Assembly (NCBI RefSeq): GCF_013184525.1
Contig: NZ_JAAOIZ010000007.1
Coordinates: 124,001-188,000 of the forward strand
Direction: 5' to 3'
Length of the DNA: 64,000 nucleotides
From: Chryseobacterium sp. LAM-KRS1
Lineage (GTDB): Bacteria > Bacteroidota > Bacteroidia > Flavobacteriales > Weeksellaceae
Shown here: positions 26,955 to 35,484 of the stretch, one piece after another
How positions within the stretch are numbered: position 1 is the stretch's first letter
How the letters are laid out: each line of letters starts with the position of its first letter
Notes under the pieces: generated by a model
The model's database searches: none
The model's input: the letters and a program-made list of their open reading frames with translations, nothing else
Told to the model about the DNA's origin: nothing
Program-made: the position numbers and the translations under genes

Positions 26955-27884
26955 ATGAGTAGACTACCCTATATATTTTTATTAATTTTGTTATATTCTT
27001 GTAATCAAAATAAAAAGAAATCATATTTGAATGGATTTGATGTTTCACCTGATATTAAGACTATAATTTTCTCTTACAAAGAGGATTCACTATATTCTGT
27101 ATATGCTAAGCTTATTAATACCAATAATAGAATAACATACAATATTTTCAAAGGTCCCGGAAATTATGTTAACCCAAAATATTCTGATAATGGTAAAACT
27201 ATAATTGCCTTATATTATCCTAAAAATAAATTACGTCCCGAATTTCACTTTTACGATCTCCTTAGTCATAAAATAACTAAGAAAATTAAAGTTGGTGATG
27301 GATTTATTTCCGATTATATATTTTCACAATCCAATAAAATATTTTATCTGCAAGCGAAAACTTTTCAATCGTATTCTCCAATTGTGCCAAATGCTTATCA
27401 TAATTATGACATTTATGAATTAGACATAAATAATTTAAAATCAAAAAAAATTTCAAATTTAAACTCATATTCTATACAGGAGATTTTAAATTTAGGAAAA
27501 GATAGCTTAGTAATTTCTATGCAAGGATACCCAGATGAAAGTGGTTTGTTTTTCTTTAATACAGACCATAACATAACGAATCCAAAAACACTTAATAAAA
27601 TTATGATTACAAACGACACATTACGAAATTCTACAATGTATTCTAACCCTGTATTACTGACAAATAATAATGTACTATGTGCATCATCATATCAATTAGT
27701 AATGTTAGACTTAAAAGCTAAAAAAGAATTTCCTGTTTTGCCATCTACAGGTTACCATTATAATATTATAAGAAGTGTAAATGACATAATTTTTTATCAA
27801 CAGAACGACAATACAAATAATATATATTATTTCAATTTAAATGAAAAGAAGATAAATTCTATAAACATTCATTACCCGCAATAA
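26955..27884 (+). CDS. Lipoprotein with propeller-like repeats, candidate immunity or accessory protein
   Basis: 309 residues with lipobox LLLYSC (Cys16). Repeated strands such as GFDVSPDIKTIIFSYKEDS, NPKYSDNGKTIIALYYPK and NNIYYFNLNEKKI resemble TolB/WD40-type propeller blades. It is the last gene of the Rhs island before a strong hairpin and lies directly behind a tip-like fragment, so it may be the immunity protein of a lost toxin. Codon use is very AT-rich, as in the other island genes, in contrast to the adjacent met genes. Confidence 0.7.
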   Translation: MSRLPYIFLLILLYSCNQNKKKSYLNGFDVSPDIKTIIFSYKEDSLYSVYAKLINTNNRITYNIFKGPGNYVNPKYSDNGKTIIALYYPKNKLRPEFHFYDLLSHKITKKIKVGDGFISDYIFSQSNKIFYLQAKTFQSYSPIVPNAYHNYDIYELDINNLKSKKISNLNSYSIQEILNLGKDSLVISMQGYPDESGLFFFNTDHNITNPKTLNKIMITNDTLRNSTMYSNPVLLTNNNVLCASSYQLVMLDLKAKKEFPVLPSTGYHYNIIRSVNDIIFYQQNDNTNNIYYFNLNEKKINSINIHYPQ

Positions 27885-27900
27885 TTCGGATTATCCTATT

Positions 27901-27941
27901 TTATAAAAAAATCCCTGTTGACAGAACAACAGGGATTCCTT
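27901..27941. terminator. Strong hairpin terminator between Rhs island and methionine operon
   Basis: Perfect 10-bp stem ATCCCTGTTG/CAACAGGGAT with a 6-base loop. The minus strand continues in six Ts, so it ends the metF transcript; it can probably also stop the plus-strand island transcript. Confidence 0.88.
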
Positions 27942-27958
27942 TCATTAATACTCCTTCA

Positions 27959-28918
27959 TTAAAATAATTCCCCTGCGACTTTCTTTATGTTATCACTTTT
28001 ACCCATAGAATAAAAATGTAAAACAGGCACTCCAAAATCCAGAAGTTCCCGGCACTGATTGATTGCCCACTCTATCCCAATTTGCTTTACAGCTTCATTG
28101 TTTCTGGCATTTTCAACTTCACTGATCAATTCTTCGGGCAAATCGATTTTAAATACTTGTGGTAATAATTTTAAATGCTTTTTGGTTGCAATGGGTTTGA
28201 TTCCCGGAATAATAGGAACCGTAATTCCCATTTCCCTTGCTTTGTTAACAAACTCAATGTATTTTTTATTATCAAAAAACATTTGCGTGACGATGTAATC
28301 TGCACCCGCATCTACCTTTTGTTTTAGCCATTTGAGGTCATAGTTCATTGAAGGGGCTTCAATATGCTTTTCTGGATATCCTGCAACTCCAATGCAGAAT
28401 TTATTCAGTTCGTCACCAACCTCATCTTCATTATGAAGGTATTTTCCACGTCCGAGATCATTAATTTGATATACAAGATCCATCGCACTTTCATGTCCGC
28501 CTGGTGTTGCTTCAAAATACTGATGTCCTTTCATCGCATCTCCTCTCAGTGCCATAATATTCTCAATCCCGAGATACATACAATCTACCAAAAGGTACTC
28601 TGTTTCTTCTTTTGTAAAGCCTCCACATAATAAATGGGGAACGGTATCTACATTATATTTATGCTGAATAGCAGAACATATCCCCAAGGTTCCGGGGCGC
28701 ATTCTTGTAATTCTGCGTTCCATCAGACCATTTCCTTTATCAAGATAAATATATTCTTCCCTGGAAGTTGTAACATCAATAAAAGGCGGTTTGAATTCCA
28801 TTAAAGGATCTATATTCCTGTAAAGGTCCTCAATACCAATTCCCTTTTGTGGCGGAACCACTTCTAAAGAGAATAAAGTCTTTCCATTTGCTTTTTTTAT
28901 ATGTTCAGTAATCTTCAT
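27959..28918 (-). CDS. metF: 5,10-methylenetetrahydrofolate reductase
   Basis: 319 residues, TIM-barrel MTHFR of bacterial length. Signatures: FSLEVVPPQKG near the N-terminus (the catalytic Glu of FExxPP type), VTTSREEYIYLDKG, NIMALRGDAMKGH, ADYIVTQMFFDNKKY and IPIIPGIKPI. It makes 5-methyl-THF for methionine synthase, cytosolic, flavin-dependent. It is last in the operon, 7 bases after the metH C-terminal part, and is followed by a strong terminator. Confidence 0.96.
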   Translation of the reverse strand: MKITEHIKKANGKTLFSLEVVPPQKGIGIEDLYRNIDPLMEFKPPFIDVTTSREEYIYLDKGNGLMERRITRMRPGTLGICSAIQHKYNVDTVPHLLCGGFTKEETEYLLVDCMYLGIENIMALRGDAMKGHQYFEATPGGHESAMDLVYQINDLGRGKYLHNEDEVGDELNKFCIGVAGYPEKHIEAPSMNYDLKWLKQKVDAGADYIVTQMFFDNKKYIEFVNKAREMGITVPIIPGIKPIATKKHLKLLPQVFKIDLPEELISEVENARNNEAVKQIGIEWAINQCRELLDFGVPVLHFYSMGKSDNIKKVAGELF

Positions 28919-28925
28919 GCTTGTT

Positions 28926-31589
28926 TTAATCTGCTAAATTAGGTGACAGCCATTTTTTGGCTTCCTGAATGCTACACCCCCTTCGTACGGCGTAGTCTTT
29001 TAATTGATCTTCTGTGATTTTCCCCAACCCGAAATATTTTGCATGAGGGCTGCCAAAATAATATCCGGAAACTGACGCTGTAGGGAACATTGCTAAACTT
29101 TCGGTAAGATAAACGCCTATATTTTCTTCTACTTTTAAAAGATCCCAAATGGTTTTCTTTTCCAGATGGTCAGGGCAAGCAGGATATCCGGGAGCAGGAC
29201 GTATTCCTTTATATTTTTCGGCAATAAGTTCTTCATTACTTAGCTCTTCCTGTTTTGCATACCCCCAATATTCTGTTCTTATTTTTTTATGTAAAAATTC
29301 GGCATATGCTTCAGCGAATCTGTCTGCCAAGGCCTTTACCATAATGGAATTGTAATCATCATTCGCCTTTTCATATTCTGCAGAAAGCTCATCTGTTCCA
29401 AAACCTGTTGTTACACAGAAAGCTCCCATATAATCTGTCTTTCCTGAACTTTGGGGAGCGATAAAATCACTTAATGCGAGATACTCTTTGCCTTTGGACT
29501 TTTGAACCTGCTGTCTTAAAGTCAAAAACCGGGTCTGTTCCTGATTATTTTCATCAAAGATGATAATATCATCCGTTTCATTAGCATTGGCTTTAAAAAC
29601 TCCAAATATGGCCTTTGCAGTAAGAAGCTTCTCATCAAGAATTTTTTTCAGGATCACCTGAGCATCTTTAAAGAGTTCTTTTGCCTGAGCCCCTACTACC
29701 TCATCCTCTAATATGTTCGGGTATTTCCCATGAAGATCCCAACTCCTGAAGAAAGGTGACCAGTCAATAAACGGAACCAATTCATTCAGATCCTGATCCT
29801 GAAAGATTTGTACACCGATATTGTTGGGTGTAAAGATATCTTCGCTTTCCCAGTCTATTTTAAAATGATTTCTTCTGGCTTCTTCAATAGAGACGTAATC
29901 TTTATCGATCTGTCTGTTCAGGAACTTTTCACGGAAATCCGAATATTCACTTTTTAAGTCATCCACGTACTCCTTATTCCGGTCTCCCAATAAAGAACTT
30001 ACCACATTTACCGCCCGGGAAGCGTCGTTTACATGTACAACAGCGTTTTTATATTTCAGATCTATTTTTACGGCTGTGTGCGCTTTTGATGTTGTAGCTC
30101 CTCCTATTAGTAATGGAAAATCCAGATTCTGTCTTTCCAGCTCAGCAGCAATATACACCATTTCATCAAGGCTTGGTGTAATTAAGCCGCTCAGTCCTAT
30201 AACATCCACTTTTTCTTCAATTGCCGTCTGAATAATTTTCTCAGCCGGAACCATTACTCCAAGGTCTACGATTTCATAATTATTACAACCCAAAACAACA
30301 CTAACAATATTTTTTCCGATATCGTGAACGTCTCCTTTTACGGTAGCCATAAGTATTTTACCATTCGCAGGTCTTGAACCATCTTTTTCCGCTTCGATGA
30401 AAGGCTGAAGATAGGCAACTGCCTTTTTCATTACGCGTGCAGATTTTACTACCTGCGGAAGAAACATCTTTCCGCTTCCGAATAAATCTCCTACAACACC
30501 CATTCCCGTCATCAGGTTGACCTCAATAACATGCAATGGTTTTTCTGCTTCTTTTCTTGCTTCTTCTACATCTTCTTCTATAAAACGATCTATCCCCTTT
30601 ACCAAAGCATGGGTAATTCTGTCCTGAAGAGGTTTTGTTCTCCATTCCAGATCTTCCGTTTTCTCTTTTTTTACAGACTTATGTTTTTCAGAATAATCCA
30701 GAAGCCGTTCAGTAGCATCTTCCCTTTTATCTAGAATAACATCTTCTACAAGCTCCAGTAATTCTTTATTGATTTCATCATATACCTCAAGCATCGCAGG
30801 GTTCACAATCCCCATATTCATTCCTGCCTGGATCGCATGATAAAGAAAAACCGAGTGCATCGCTTCTCTTACCGTATCATTCCCCCGAAAGGAAAATGAA
30901 ACGTTACTAACTCCACCACTTACAGAGGCATAGGGAAGGTTTTGTCTAACCCATCGCGTTGCATCGATAAAATCCAAAGCATTTCTTCTATGCTCATCCA
31001 TTCCTGTTGCAACAGGGAAGATATTTAAATCGAAAATAATATCCTCAGCAGGAAAATCAATCTGATTAACTAAAATATCATATGACCGCTTTGAAATTTC
31101 TATTCTTCTGTCTAAGGTATCTGCCTGTCCTTCTTCATCAAAAGCCATCACAATAACAGCAGCACCATATCTTTTTATTGCTTTTGCCTGTCTGATGAAT
31201 TCTTCCTCCCCTCCTTTTAAACTGATAGAATTCACCACACATTTTCCTTGAACAACCTGTAGTCCTGCTTCCAGGATCTCCCATTTGGAAGAATCCACCA
31301 TAATGGGAATTCTCGCGATATCAGGTTCGGAAGCAATCAGATTCAGGAATTTAACCATTGATGTTTTTCCATCAATCAATCCGTCGTCAAAATTAACATC
31401 GAGGATCTGCGCTCCCCCTTCCACCTGATGTCTTGCAATATCTAATGCTTCAGGAAATTTTTCTTCTTTGATTAATCTTAAAAACTTTTTAGAACCGGCA
31501 ACATTAGTCCTTTCACCAACGTTGATGAAATTACTTTCCGGTGTTATGATAAGAGGCTCAAGGCCCGATAATCTTAAATATTTCATCAA
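28926..31589 (-). CDS. metH: Methionine synthase, C-terminal part (pterin, cobalamin and reactivation domains)
   Basis: 887 residues beginning at what is the pterin-binding domain of full MetH (NVGERTNVAGSKKFLRLIKE, then DVNFDDGLIDG). The cobalamin domain has DVHDIGKN with H422 as the cobalt ligand and SGLITPSLDEM. The reactivation domain ends with RPAPGYPACPDHLEKKTIWDLL. It lacks the homocysteine-binding barrel, which is encoded separately at 32767-33795. Such splitting is known in Flavobacteria and is not a frameshift, because each part has its own start and is separated by another gene. Start 4 bases after the desaturase stop. Confidence 0.95.
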   Translation of the reverse strand: MMKYLRLSGLEPLIITPESNFINVGERTNVAGSKKFLRLIKEEKFPEALDIARHQVEGGAQILDVNFDDGLIDGKTSMVKFLNLIASEPDIARIPIMVDSSKWEILEAGLQVVQGKCVVNSISLKGGEEEFIRQAKAIKRYGAAVIVMAFDEEGQADTLDRRIEISKRSYDILVNQIDFPAEDIIFDLNIFPVATGMDEHRRNALDFIDATRWVRQNLPYASVSGGVSNVSFSFRGNDTVREAMHSVFLYHAIQAGMNMGIVNPAMLEVYDEINKELLELVEDVILDKREDATERLLDYSEKHKSVKKEKTEDLEWRTKPLQDRITHALVKGIDRFIEEDVEEARKEAEKPLHVIEVNLMTGMGVVGDLFGSGKMFLPQVVKSARVMKKAVAYLQPFIEAEKDGSRPANGKILMATVKGDVHDIGKNIVSVVLGCNNYEIVDLGVMVPAEKIIQTAIEEKVDVIGLSGLITPSLDEMVYIAAELERQNLDFPLLIGGATTSKAHTAVKIDLKYKNAVVHVNDASRAVNVVSSLLGDRNKEYVDDLKSEYSDFREKFLNRQIDKDYVSIEEARRNHFKIDWESEDIFTPNNIGVQIFQDQDLNELVPFIDWSPFFRSWDLHGKYPNILEDEVVGAQAKELFKDAQVILKKILDEKLLTAKAIFGVFKANANETDDIIIFDENNQEQTRFLTLRQQVQKSKGKEYLALSDFIAPQSSGKTDYMGAFCVTTGFGTDELSAEYEKANDDYNSIMVKALADRFAEAYAEFLHKKIRTEYWGYAKQEELSNEELIAEKYKGIRPAPGYPACPDHLEKKTIWDLLKVEENIGVYLTESLAMFPTASVSGYYFGSPHAKYFGLGKITEDQLKDYAVRRGCSIQEAKKWLSPNLAD

Positions 31590-31593
31590 TTTT

Positions 31594-32685
31594 TTATTCT
31601 TCTAAAATGTAATATGCATTATTTGCATTTTGCCTCAGCAACTCCACATGTTTGCCTAAAGCGGTAAAAATTGGAAATCTTTTGTATACTAAACCATGTT
31701 CTCTAGCAAACTCTTCTATTTCTTCTGTTATCTCGTTATAGTACATATAACTATAATTTGGAAAGAGGTGGTGAGCCACATGAAAATTGAAATTCCCCAA
31801 TACATTTCTGATCATCCAATTATTATTGGTTAAATCATTGGTTACTTCCAACTGATGCCGAATCCAGCTGTATGGAAGTGAGTTTTTCTCATCTAATTTT
31901 GGAAAAGCATTATCGGGAAGCGGATGTAATGGCAATAAAACAAACAAAGCAAAAATGCTTGCTGTAATGACCTGTAAAAACCAGGCTCCTATCGCCAATC
32001 CAATCGAAACTTTAAAGAATACAACAGGAACAACAATCTGATAAAAGAAATAAAAGAGTTTATAAACAACCATCTTTACTTTCTCAACAACCGGAATGGC
32101 GCCCTGGGTTTTTAAAATAACCCTTTCCTTATCAAAGAAATCCCTGAAATCCCTGATAAACATCCAGTTGAATAAATATAAAGGATACACCAGAAAGAAA
32201 AACAGATGCTGGTATTTCTGCACTCCTTTTGCCCGGATCCATGGAACAATCAGCAGTAAACCACTCTGCTCTATATCAGTATCCCATCCGTCTACATTCG
32301 GATATGCATGATGGCTTGCAATATGCCTTTTCTTCCAGATATAAGAATTGGCTCCCACAAAATCAAAAATTTGCAGTACCCAGCTATTTAATCTTTTGTT
32401 TTGGAATATATTATTGTGAGCTGCTTCATGAATTAAATTCAGATAGATCAACACCAACATAATTCCCATTAACACAAAACTCAAAATATAAAGCAAAGAT
32501 TTCTCAACATTAATCAACGCAAAAACATATAGCCCAATATAAATAAGGGGCAATAAAACAGCTTTAATCTGAATGTAGATATCTCTGTTTTCCTCTATGT
32601 TTTCGACTCTCTGGTTCACCTTTTTTCTTAATTCATTAAAGATTTTTGTGTCTTCTGCACTCTTTAAGTAACTCGGCTTTTCCAT
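31594..32685 (-). CDS. Membrane fatty-acid desaturase family protein
   Basis: 363 residues. Three histidine boxes: HEAAH (H86-H90), HIASHH (121-126) and HVAHHLFP (about 300-306), with four hydrophobic segments around 40-85 and 160-250. This is the PF00487 di-iron desaturase/hydroxylase layout; the front-end type has HxxHH in the third box. It is an inner-membrane enzyme acting on acyl chains. It lies between the two metH genes (81 bases after the first, 4 before the second), so translation is probably linked to metH. Why a desaturase should be co-expressed with methionine synthesis is not evident. Confidence 0.9.
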   Translation of the reverse strand: MEKPSYLKSAEDTKIFNELRKKVNQRVENIEENRDIYIQIKAVLLPLIYIGLYVFALINVEKSLLYILSFVLMGIMLVLIYLNLIHEAAHNNIFQNKRLNSWVLQIFDFVGANSYIWKKRHIASHHAYPNVDGWDTDIEQSGLLLIVPWIRAKGVQKYQHLFFFLVYPLYLFNWMFIRDFRDFFDKERVILKTQGAIPVVEKVKMVVYKLFYFFYQIVVPVVFFKVSIGLAIGAWFLQVITASIFALFVLLPLHPLPDNAFPKLDEKNSLPYSWIRHQLEVTNDLTNNNWMIRNVLGNFNFHVAHHLFPNYSYMYYNEITEEIEEFAREHGLVYKRFPIFTALGKHVELLRQNANNAYYILEE

Positions 32686-32766
32686 ATGATTAGTTTTAGT
32701 TTAACTTAAAAATAATAATACTAAACCGTTATCTTACAATTGATTCAATGAAAAAAATCTATCAAA

Positions 32767-33795
32767 TCATGCAAATTTCCTCAATTTTCTTGGCTCATAC
32801 TTATTCACTAAGTCTGCTATAGCCCTGATATGTTCAGGGGTTGTACCACAACATCCTCCAATAATATTGATCAGACCTTTTTCCACATATTCTTGTATCT
32901 GTTCTGCCATAAACTCGGGTGTCTCGTCATATTTACCGAAAGCATTCGGTAATCCCGCATTGGGATATGCTGAGACATAAAAATCCGAATTATGAGCCAA
33001 TGTTTCCAGATAAGGTGTCAGCTGATTAGCTCCCAGCGCGCAATTGAATCCGACACTCAAAAGATTCAGATGTGAAACCGAAATTAAAAATGCTTCTGCC
33101 GTCTGACCACTCAAAGTTCTTCCCGAAGCATCGGTAATAGTTCCTGAAACCATTATCGGAATTTTTATTCCTCTTTCATCCTGAATTTCATCAATGGCAA
33201 ATAAAGCTGCTTTCGCATTTAAGGTGTCAAAGATTGTTTCTACCAGCAAGATATCAGAACCCCCATCCAAAAGAGCTTCGGACTGCTGTTTATAAGCAAT
33301 TCTCAGTTCATCAAATGTAATGGCACGATATCCCGGATCATTTACATCAGGGCTCAGGCTTGCCGTTCTGTTCGTAGGACCAATAGATCCTGCTACAAAC
33401 CTAGGTTTATCCGGGTTCTTAGCTGTGAATTCATCACATACTTTTCTGGCAATTTTTGCAGATTCATAATTCAGCTCATAAACCAGGTCTTCCATATGAT
33501 AATCTGCCATTGCAATTGTAGTTCCCGAGAATGTGTTGGTTTCGATAATATCAGCTCCCGCTTCCAGATATTTTCTATGAACTTCTTCAATAGCATGAGG
33601 CTGTGTGAGGGAAAGTAGGTCGTTATTTCCTTTAACCAGATGCGGATAATCTTTGAAACGCTCACCACGATAGTCTTCTTCTTCAAATTTGTATCGTTGA
33701 AGCATCGTTCCCATCGCCCCATCAAGAACTAAAATCCTACTCTCAAGTTGAGAGAGCAGAGTTGAGAGTTGAGAGTTCTTTATTTTATTTTCCAT
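32767..33795 (-). CDS. metH: Methionine synthase, N-terminal homocysteine S-methyltransferase part
   Basis: 342 residues, the homocysteine-binding zinc barrel. ILVLDGAMGTMLQ begins the conserved part, with zinc ligands C252 (GFNCALGA) and C315/C316 (GGCCGTTPEH). Residues 7-19 (NSQLSTLLSQLES) are not part of the family; they are encoded by the TCAACTC repeat at 33741-33778. The start overlaps the end of the S23 gene by 11 bases, so this N-terminus may have been remodelled by the repeat. It works with the product of 28926-31589. Confidence 0.95.
   Translation of the reverse strand: MENKIKNSQLSTLLSQLESRILVLDGAMGTMLQRYKFEEEDYRGERFKDYPHLVKGNNDLLSLTQPHAIEEVHRKYLEAGADIIETNTFSGTTIAMADYHMEDLVYELNYESAKIARKVCDEFTAKNPDKPRFVAGSIGPTNRTASLSPDVNDPGYRAITFDELRIAYKQQSEALLDGGSDILLVETIFDTLNAKAALFAIDEIQDERGIKIPIMVSGTITDASGRTLSGQTAEAFLISVSHLNLLSVGFNCALGANQLTPYLETLAHNSDFYVSAYPNAGLPNAFGKYDETPEFMAEQIQEYVEKGLINIIGGCCGTTPEHIRAIADLVNKYEPRKLRKFA
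33741..33778. repeat. GAGAGTTGAGAGTT repeat inside metH 5' end (left arm)
   Basis: Read on the plus strand this has CTCAAGTTGAGAGAGCAG followed by GTTGAGAGTTGAGAGTTC, a 7-base unit TTGAGAG repeated. The right arm (34188-34210) carries the same unit in the opposite orientation, flanking the S23 gene. Confidence 0.8.
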
Positions 33796-34156
33796 TTTCT
33801 ATTTTTTTATAATAATTAATAAACCCACTAATGAGCTTTTTACATAAAAGTATTCTAGTGCTTATTACATCAAAATCTTCTTTTGTAACATATTCTTGGT
33901 CAAAGGCAAGATAAAACTGAGTTTCAAGTTCATAAAGAGAACCTCTTGCGACATGAAGGAACTGTAATGTATCTCTGGAGGTCCGTCTTCCACAACCTTC
34001 TGCAATGTTCGACGGAATTGAAATAGCAGCCCTTCTGATTTGATTAGTTAACCCAAATAATTCTTCTTTAGGAAACTTTTTAGTTAAAGTGTATACTAAA
34101 TCAACTAATTGCCTCCCTTCTATCCAAACTTCTAATTCTGTATAATCTTTATTCAT
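33785..34156 (-). CDS. Four-helix bundle protein (S23/IVS family)
   Basis: 123 residues, the usual length of the S23 ribosomal-intervening-sequence family: LEVWIEGRQLVDLVYTLTKKFP, LTNQIRRAAISIPSNIAEG (signature), FLHVARGSLYELETQ. The fold forms homopentamers; relatives lie in 23S rRNA insertions and as the Avd partner in diversity-generating retroelements. No reverse transcriptase or template repeat is in the window. It lies between metZ and metH, flanked by inverted TCAACTC repeats, which points to an insertion. Function unknown. Confidence 0.92.
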   Translation of the reverse strand: MNKDYTELEVWIEGRQLVDLVYTLTKKFPKEELFGLTNQIRRAAISIPSNIAEGCGRRTSRDTLQFLHVARGSLYELETQFYLAFDQEYVTKEDFDVISTRILLCKKLISGFINYYKKIENGK

Positions 34157-34187
34157 AAAAATAAAAAGGATATGATTTATCTATAAA

Positions 34188-34210
34188 CTGTCAACTCTCA
34201 ACTGTCAACT
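34188..34210. repeat. TCAACTCTCAACTG repeat (right arm)
   Basis: Plus-strand CTGTCAACTCTCAACTGTCA unit series immediately before metZ's 3' end; inverted relative to the 33741-33778 arm. It reaches into the last codon of metZ (stop 34209-34211). Confidence 0.75.
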
Positions 34211-35369
34211 AATTTAAAGCCTGTTTTAAATCTGCAATAACATCTTCCACGTTTTCCAACCCTACAGAACAACGTACAAGGCCGGCAGTGATTCCCACTT
34301 CATTCCTTTCCTCATCGGTTAATTTGGAATGTGTAGTAGAAGCAGGATGTGTAACAATTGTTCTGGTATCACCAAGATTTGCTGAAAGTGAACACATCTT
34401 TATTTTATCTAAAAACTTCCGACCGCCTTCAATTCCTCCTTTGATTTCAAAAGCGACAATATTCCCTCCTAATTTCATCTGTTTTTTTGCTACTTCATAA
34501 CTTGGATGTGAAGGTAAAAAAGGATATTTTACTAATTCCACATTCGGGTGGCTTTCCAAAAATTCAGCGACTTTCAATGCATTTTCACAATGCTTTTCAA
34601 CTCTGATGGCTAAAGTTTCAAGACTTTTAGATAAAACCCATGCATTAAAAGGAGACATGGCCGGACCTGTATTTCTTGCAAAAAGATAGATTTCCCGGAT
34701 AAGGTCCTCTTTTCCTACCGCAACTCCACCAAGAACCCTTCCTTGTCCGTCAATTAATTTTGTTGCCGAATGAACCACAATATCAGCTCCGTACCTGATC
34801 GGCTGTTGAAGATAAGGGGTGGCAAAACAATTATCTACAATGAAGATAAGATTATGTTTTTTTGCAATTTTCCCGAAAAACTTAAGATCCAGAATCTCAA
34901 TTGCCGGATTAGTCGGAGTTTCCAGATATAAAATTTTTGTATTAGGTTTGATAAGCTTTTCAACATTTTCTGCATCTTCTGCCTTAAAATAGGTAGTCTC
35001 AATATTCCATTTCGGGAAATACTTTGTAAAAAGTGTGTGTGTAGATCCAAAAACAGACTGGCAGCTTACAATATGATCTCCGGCATCAAGCAAAGTTGCA
35101 AATGTTGAATAAATTGCTGCCATTCCGGTAGCAAAAGCATATCCCGCTTCCGCACCCTCCATTTTCACAATTTTATCGGTGAATTCAGTAACGTTTGGAT
35201 TAGAGAATCTGCTGTATAAATTTTTTGATTTTTCTTCTGCAAAGCTCGCCCTCATATCCTCTGCATCCTGAAAAATAAAGCTGGATGTAAGATAGAGCGG
35301 AGTAGAATGTTCATCAAACTGAGTTCGTTCAGTCTGCGTCCTTATTGCAAACGTTTCAAAATTTTCCAT
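34209..35369 (-). CDS. metZ: O-acyl-homoserine sulfhydrylase / trans-sulfuration PLP enzyme
   Basis: 386 residues of the Cys/Met-metabolism PLP family. YSRFSNPNVTEF, FATGMAAIYSTFATLL, VDNCFATPYLQQP, the PLP lysine in HSATKLIDGQGR and the closing RCSVGLENVEDVIADL are all typical, and the sequence tracks O-succinylhomoserine sulfhydrylase (MetZ). With MetX making O-acylhomoserine, it would add sulfide to give homocysteine. MetB/MetC-type activity cannot be excluded by sequence reading. The 3' end carries a TCAACTC repeat. Confidence 0.9.
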   Translation of the reverse strand: MENFETFAIRTQTERTQFDEHSTPLYLTSSFIFQDAEDMRASFAEEKSKNLYSRFSNPNVTEFTDKIVKMEGAEAGYAFATGMAAIYSTFATLLDAGDHIVSCQSVFGSTHTLFTKYFPKWNIETTYFKAEDAENVEKLIKPNTKILYLETPTNPAIEILDLKFFGKIAKKHNLIFIVDNCFATPYLQQPIRYGADIVVHSATKLIDGQGRVLGGVAVGKEDLIREIYLFARNTGPAMSPFNAWVLSKSLETLAIRVEKHCENALKVAEFLESHPNVELVKYPFLPSHPSYEVAKKQMKLGGNIVAFEIKGGIEGGRKFLDKIKMCSLSANLGDTRTIVTHPASTTHSKLTDEERNEVGITAGLVRCSVGLENVEDVIADLKQALN

Positions 35370-35388
35370 ATAGTTTTAATTTTAATAT

Positions 35389-35480
35389 CATGTATCAATG
35401 CAACAGTTTACCAATGAATCGATCGAATCTGATCTGAGCCATTTTTATCGACACACTGTTATATCGTTACATTCGTACAT
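35389..35480. repeat. Degenerate short repeats in the metZ-hom gap
   Basis: The 115-base gap has imperfect units around TGTATCAATGCAACAG and GTTATATCGTTACATTCG. Related units appear in the 44697-44744 gap. They look like a dispersed short intergenic repeat; no gene or riboswitch was seen here. Confidence 0.35.
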
Positions 35481-35484
35481 TGAT

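Noticed and set aside
28926..33795. metH split read as a frameshift or pseudogene
   Set aside because: Each half has its own start and full domains, and another intact gene lies between; split metH is known in this group.
33785..34156. Avd protein of a diversity-generating retroelement
   Set aside because: No reverse transcriptase, template repeat or variable target gene is in the window.
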